This document shows positions 63,522-64,000 of a DNA stretch of 64,000 nt, one piece after another; position 1 is the first letter of the stretch; every line of letters starts with the position of its first letter. Source of the stretch: Bog-756 sp963830165 (GTDB taxonomy: Bacteria > Actinomycetota > Acidimicrobiia > Acidimicrobiales > RAAP-2); NCBI GenBank assembly GCA_963830165.1, contig CAWHKZ010000005.1:372001-436000 (forward strand), given 5' to 3'. The translations under genes and the position numbers were made by a program. The notes below the pieces were generated by a model. It was not told where the DNA came from. It did no database searches and saw nothing but the letters and a program-made list of their open reading frames with translations.

Positions 63522-64000
63522 TCAGCCCAGTGCCATCCCGACGATGGGCTTCACCAGCGACAGCGAGCCGGAGGAGCCCTCGAAGGTGGCACTGCCGAAG
63601 GCGAAGATGCCGCCGTCGGAGGCCACCAGGTAGTAGCCGTCGCCGTCGGGGGCCGCGGCCATCCCGACGATGGGCCGGTTGAGGTGCTGGCTGCCCATCG
63701 AGCCGAAGAACGGCGCGTTGAACGAGAAGATGCCGCCGTCGGCGGCCACCAGCCAGTAGCCCCCGGTGGCCGGGTCGGCGGCCATGCCCACGATCGGCTG
63801 GTCGAGGTGCTTGCCACCCATCGAGCCCTGGAACGTGGCGTCGGGACCGTAGGAGAAGATGCCGCCGTCGGCGGCCACCAACCAGTAGCCGTCGCCGTCG
63901 GGGGCCGCGGCCATGCCCACGATCGGCTGGTCGAGCGCGAGCCCGCCGGCCGACCCGTAGAACGGTACGGAGCCGTAGGAGAAGATCCCCCCGTCGGAGG
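63522..64000 (-). CDS. Secreted GYWLVASDGG-repeat protein, C-terminal part only
   Basis: The gene continues beyond base 64000; only the last ~159 codons are here. Four repeats: PIVGMAAAPDGDGYWLVAADGGIFSYGPDATFQGSMGGKHLDQ, PIVGMAADPATGGYWLVAADGGIFSFNAPFFGSMGSQHLNR and so on, ending SLVKPIVGMALG. Same repeat family as 54396-55658 and the C-terminus of 56711-60538. The DNA copies are similar enough (about 114-120 bp period) to form direct repeats. Confidence 0.85.
   Translation of the reverse strand, partial: SDGGIFSYGSVPFYGSAGGLALDQPIVGMAAAPDGDGYWLVAADGGIFSYGPDATFQGSMGGKHLDQPIVGMAADPATGGYWLVAADGGIFSFNAPFFGSMGSQHLNRPIVGMAAAPDGDGYYLVASDGGIFAFGSATFEGSSGSLSLVKPIVGMALG

Overview
The window is a high-GC (roughly 70%) bacterial chromosome segment. 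It looks like an actinobacterium, most probably of the class Acidimicrobiia. The evidence is a dnaK-grpE-dnaJ-hspR-clpB heat-shock operon, a clpS-DUF2017 pair, an N-terminal-cysteine PurF, an F420-type luciferase-like oxidoreductase, an NDMA-type alcohol dehydrogenase, an EtfD-like membrane iron-sulfur protein, and several secreted proteins with a recurrent GYWLVASDGG repeat. The class assignment is inference from gene content only.

Layout. 1-2.8 kb: divergent heme A genes ctaB/ctaA, clpS, a DUF2017 gene and tRNA-Glu, -Asp and -Phe. 3.2-4.6 kb: an IS256-family insertion sequence. 4.7-8.5 kb: a secreted pentapeptide-repeat protein, a small Cys-pair protein, an F420-type oxidoreductase and a PadR regulator with a clear promoter/operator. 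8.5-24.3 kb: pyrimidine/purine synthesis (pyrE, purM, purF, purL, purQ, purS, purC, purB, purD, purA), mostly on the minus strand and often with overlapping stop/start codons, interspersed with a PHP phosphoesterase, a large GT-C-like membrane protein and a small basic conserved protein. 24.6-25.6 kb: a lipoprotein of SC..FC repeats. 25.7-32.4 kb: the heat-shock operon. 32.4-41.3 kb: an accessory block. 41.3-49.4 kb: phosphoglycerate mutase, glnK-amt, membrane proteins, a cNMP-binding protein, an EtfD-like protein, dcd and tRNA-Gly. 49.9-52.9 kb: an alcohol/aldehyde oxidation operon with a SnoaL-like protein between the two dehydrogenases. 53-64 kb: small enzymes, three secreted repeat proteins, a second ammonium transporter and a Na+/H+ antiporter.

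The accessory block (about 32.45-41.26 kb) is the most unusual part. It is bounded by a 10-bp direct repeat and by clusters of TGCACC-type motifs in inverted orientation. It carries a SWIM-zinc-finger DDE transposase with a palindrome-flanked promoter, a divergent zinc-ribbon protein, a tRNA-Gln(CTG), a coiled-coil/winged-helix protein and two small membrane proteins. One of these membrane-protein genes is cut by an IS21-family element (6-bp target duplication ACCGAC) that is itself cut by a second IS21-family element (4-bp duplication CCAT). Removing both elements restores a single 341-codon frame.

Between 1 and 24.3 kb many otherwise intact essential genes (ctaB, ctaA, the PHP gene, purL, purQ, purC, purB, purD, purA) are broken by single-base indels. 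None was found in protein genes from 24.6 kb onward. This pattern fits local sequence or consensus error much better than gene decay, so those genes are annotated as single loci with the shifts noted.
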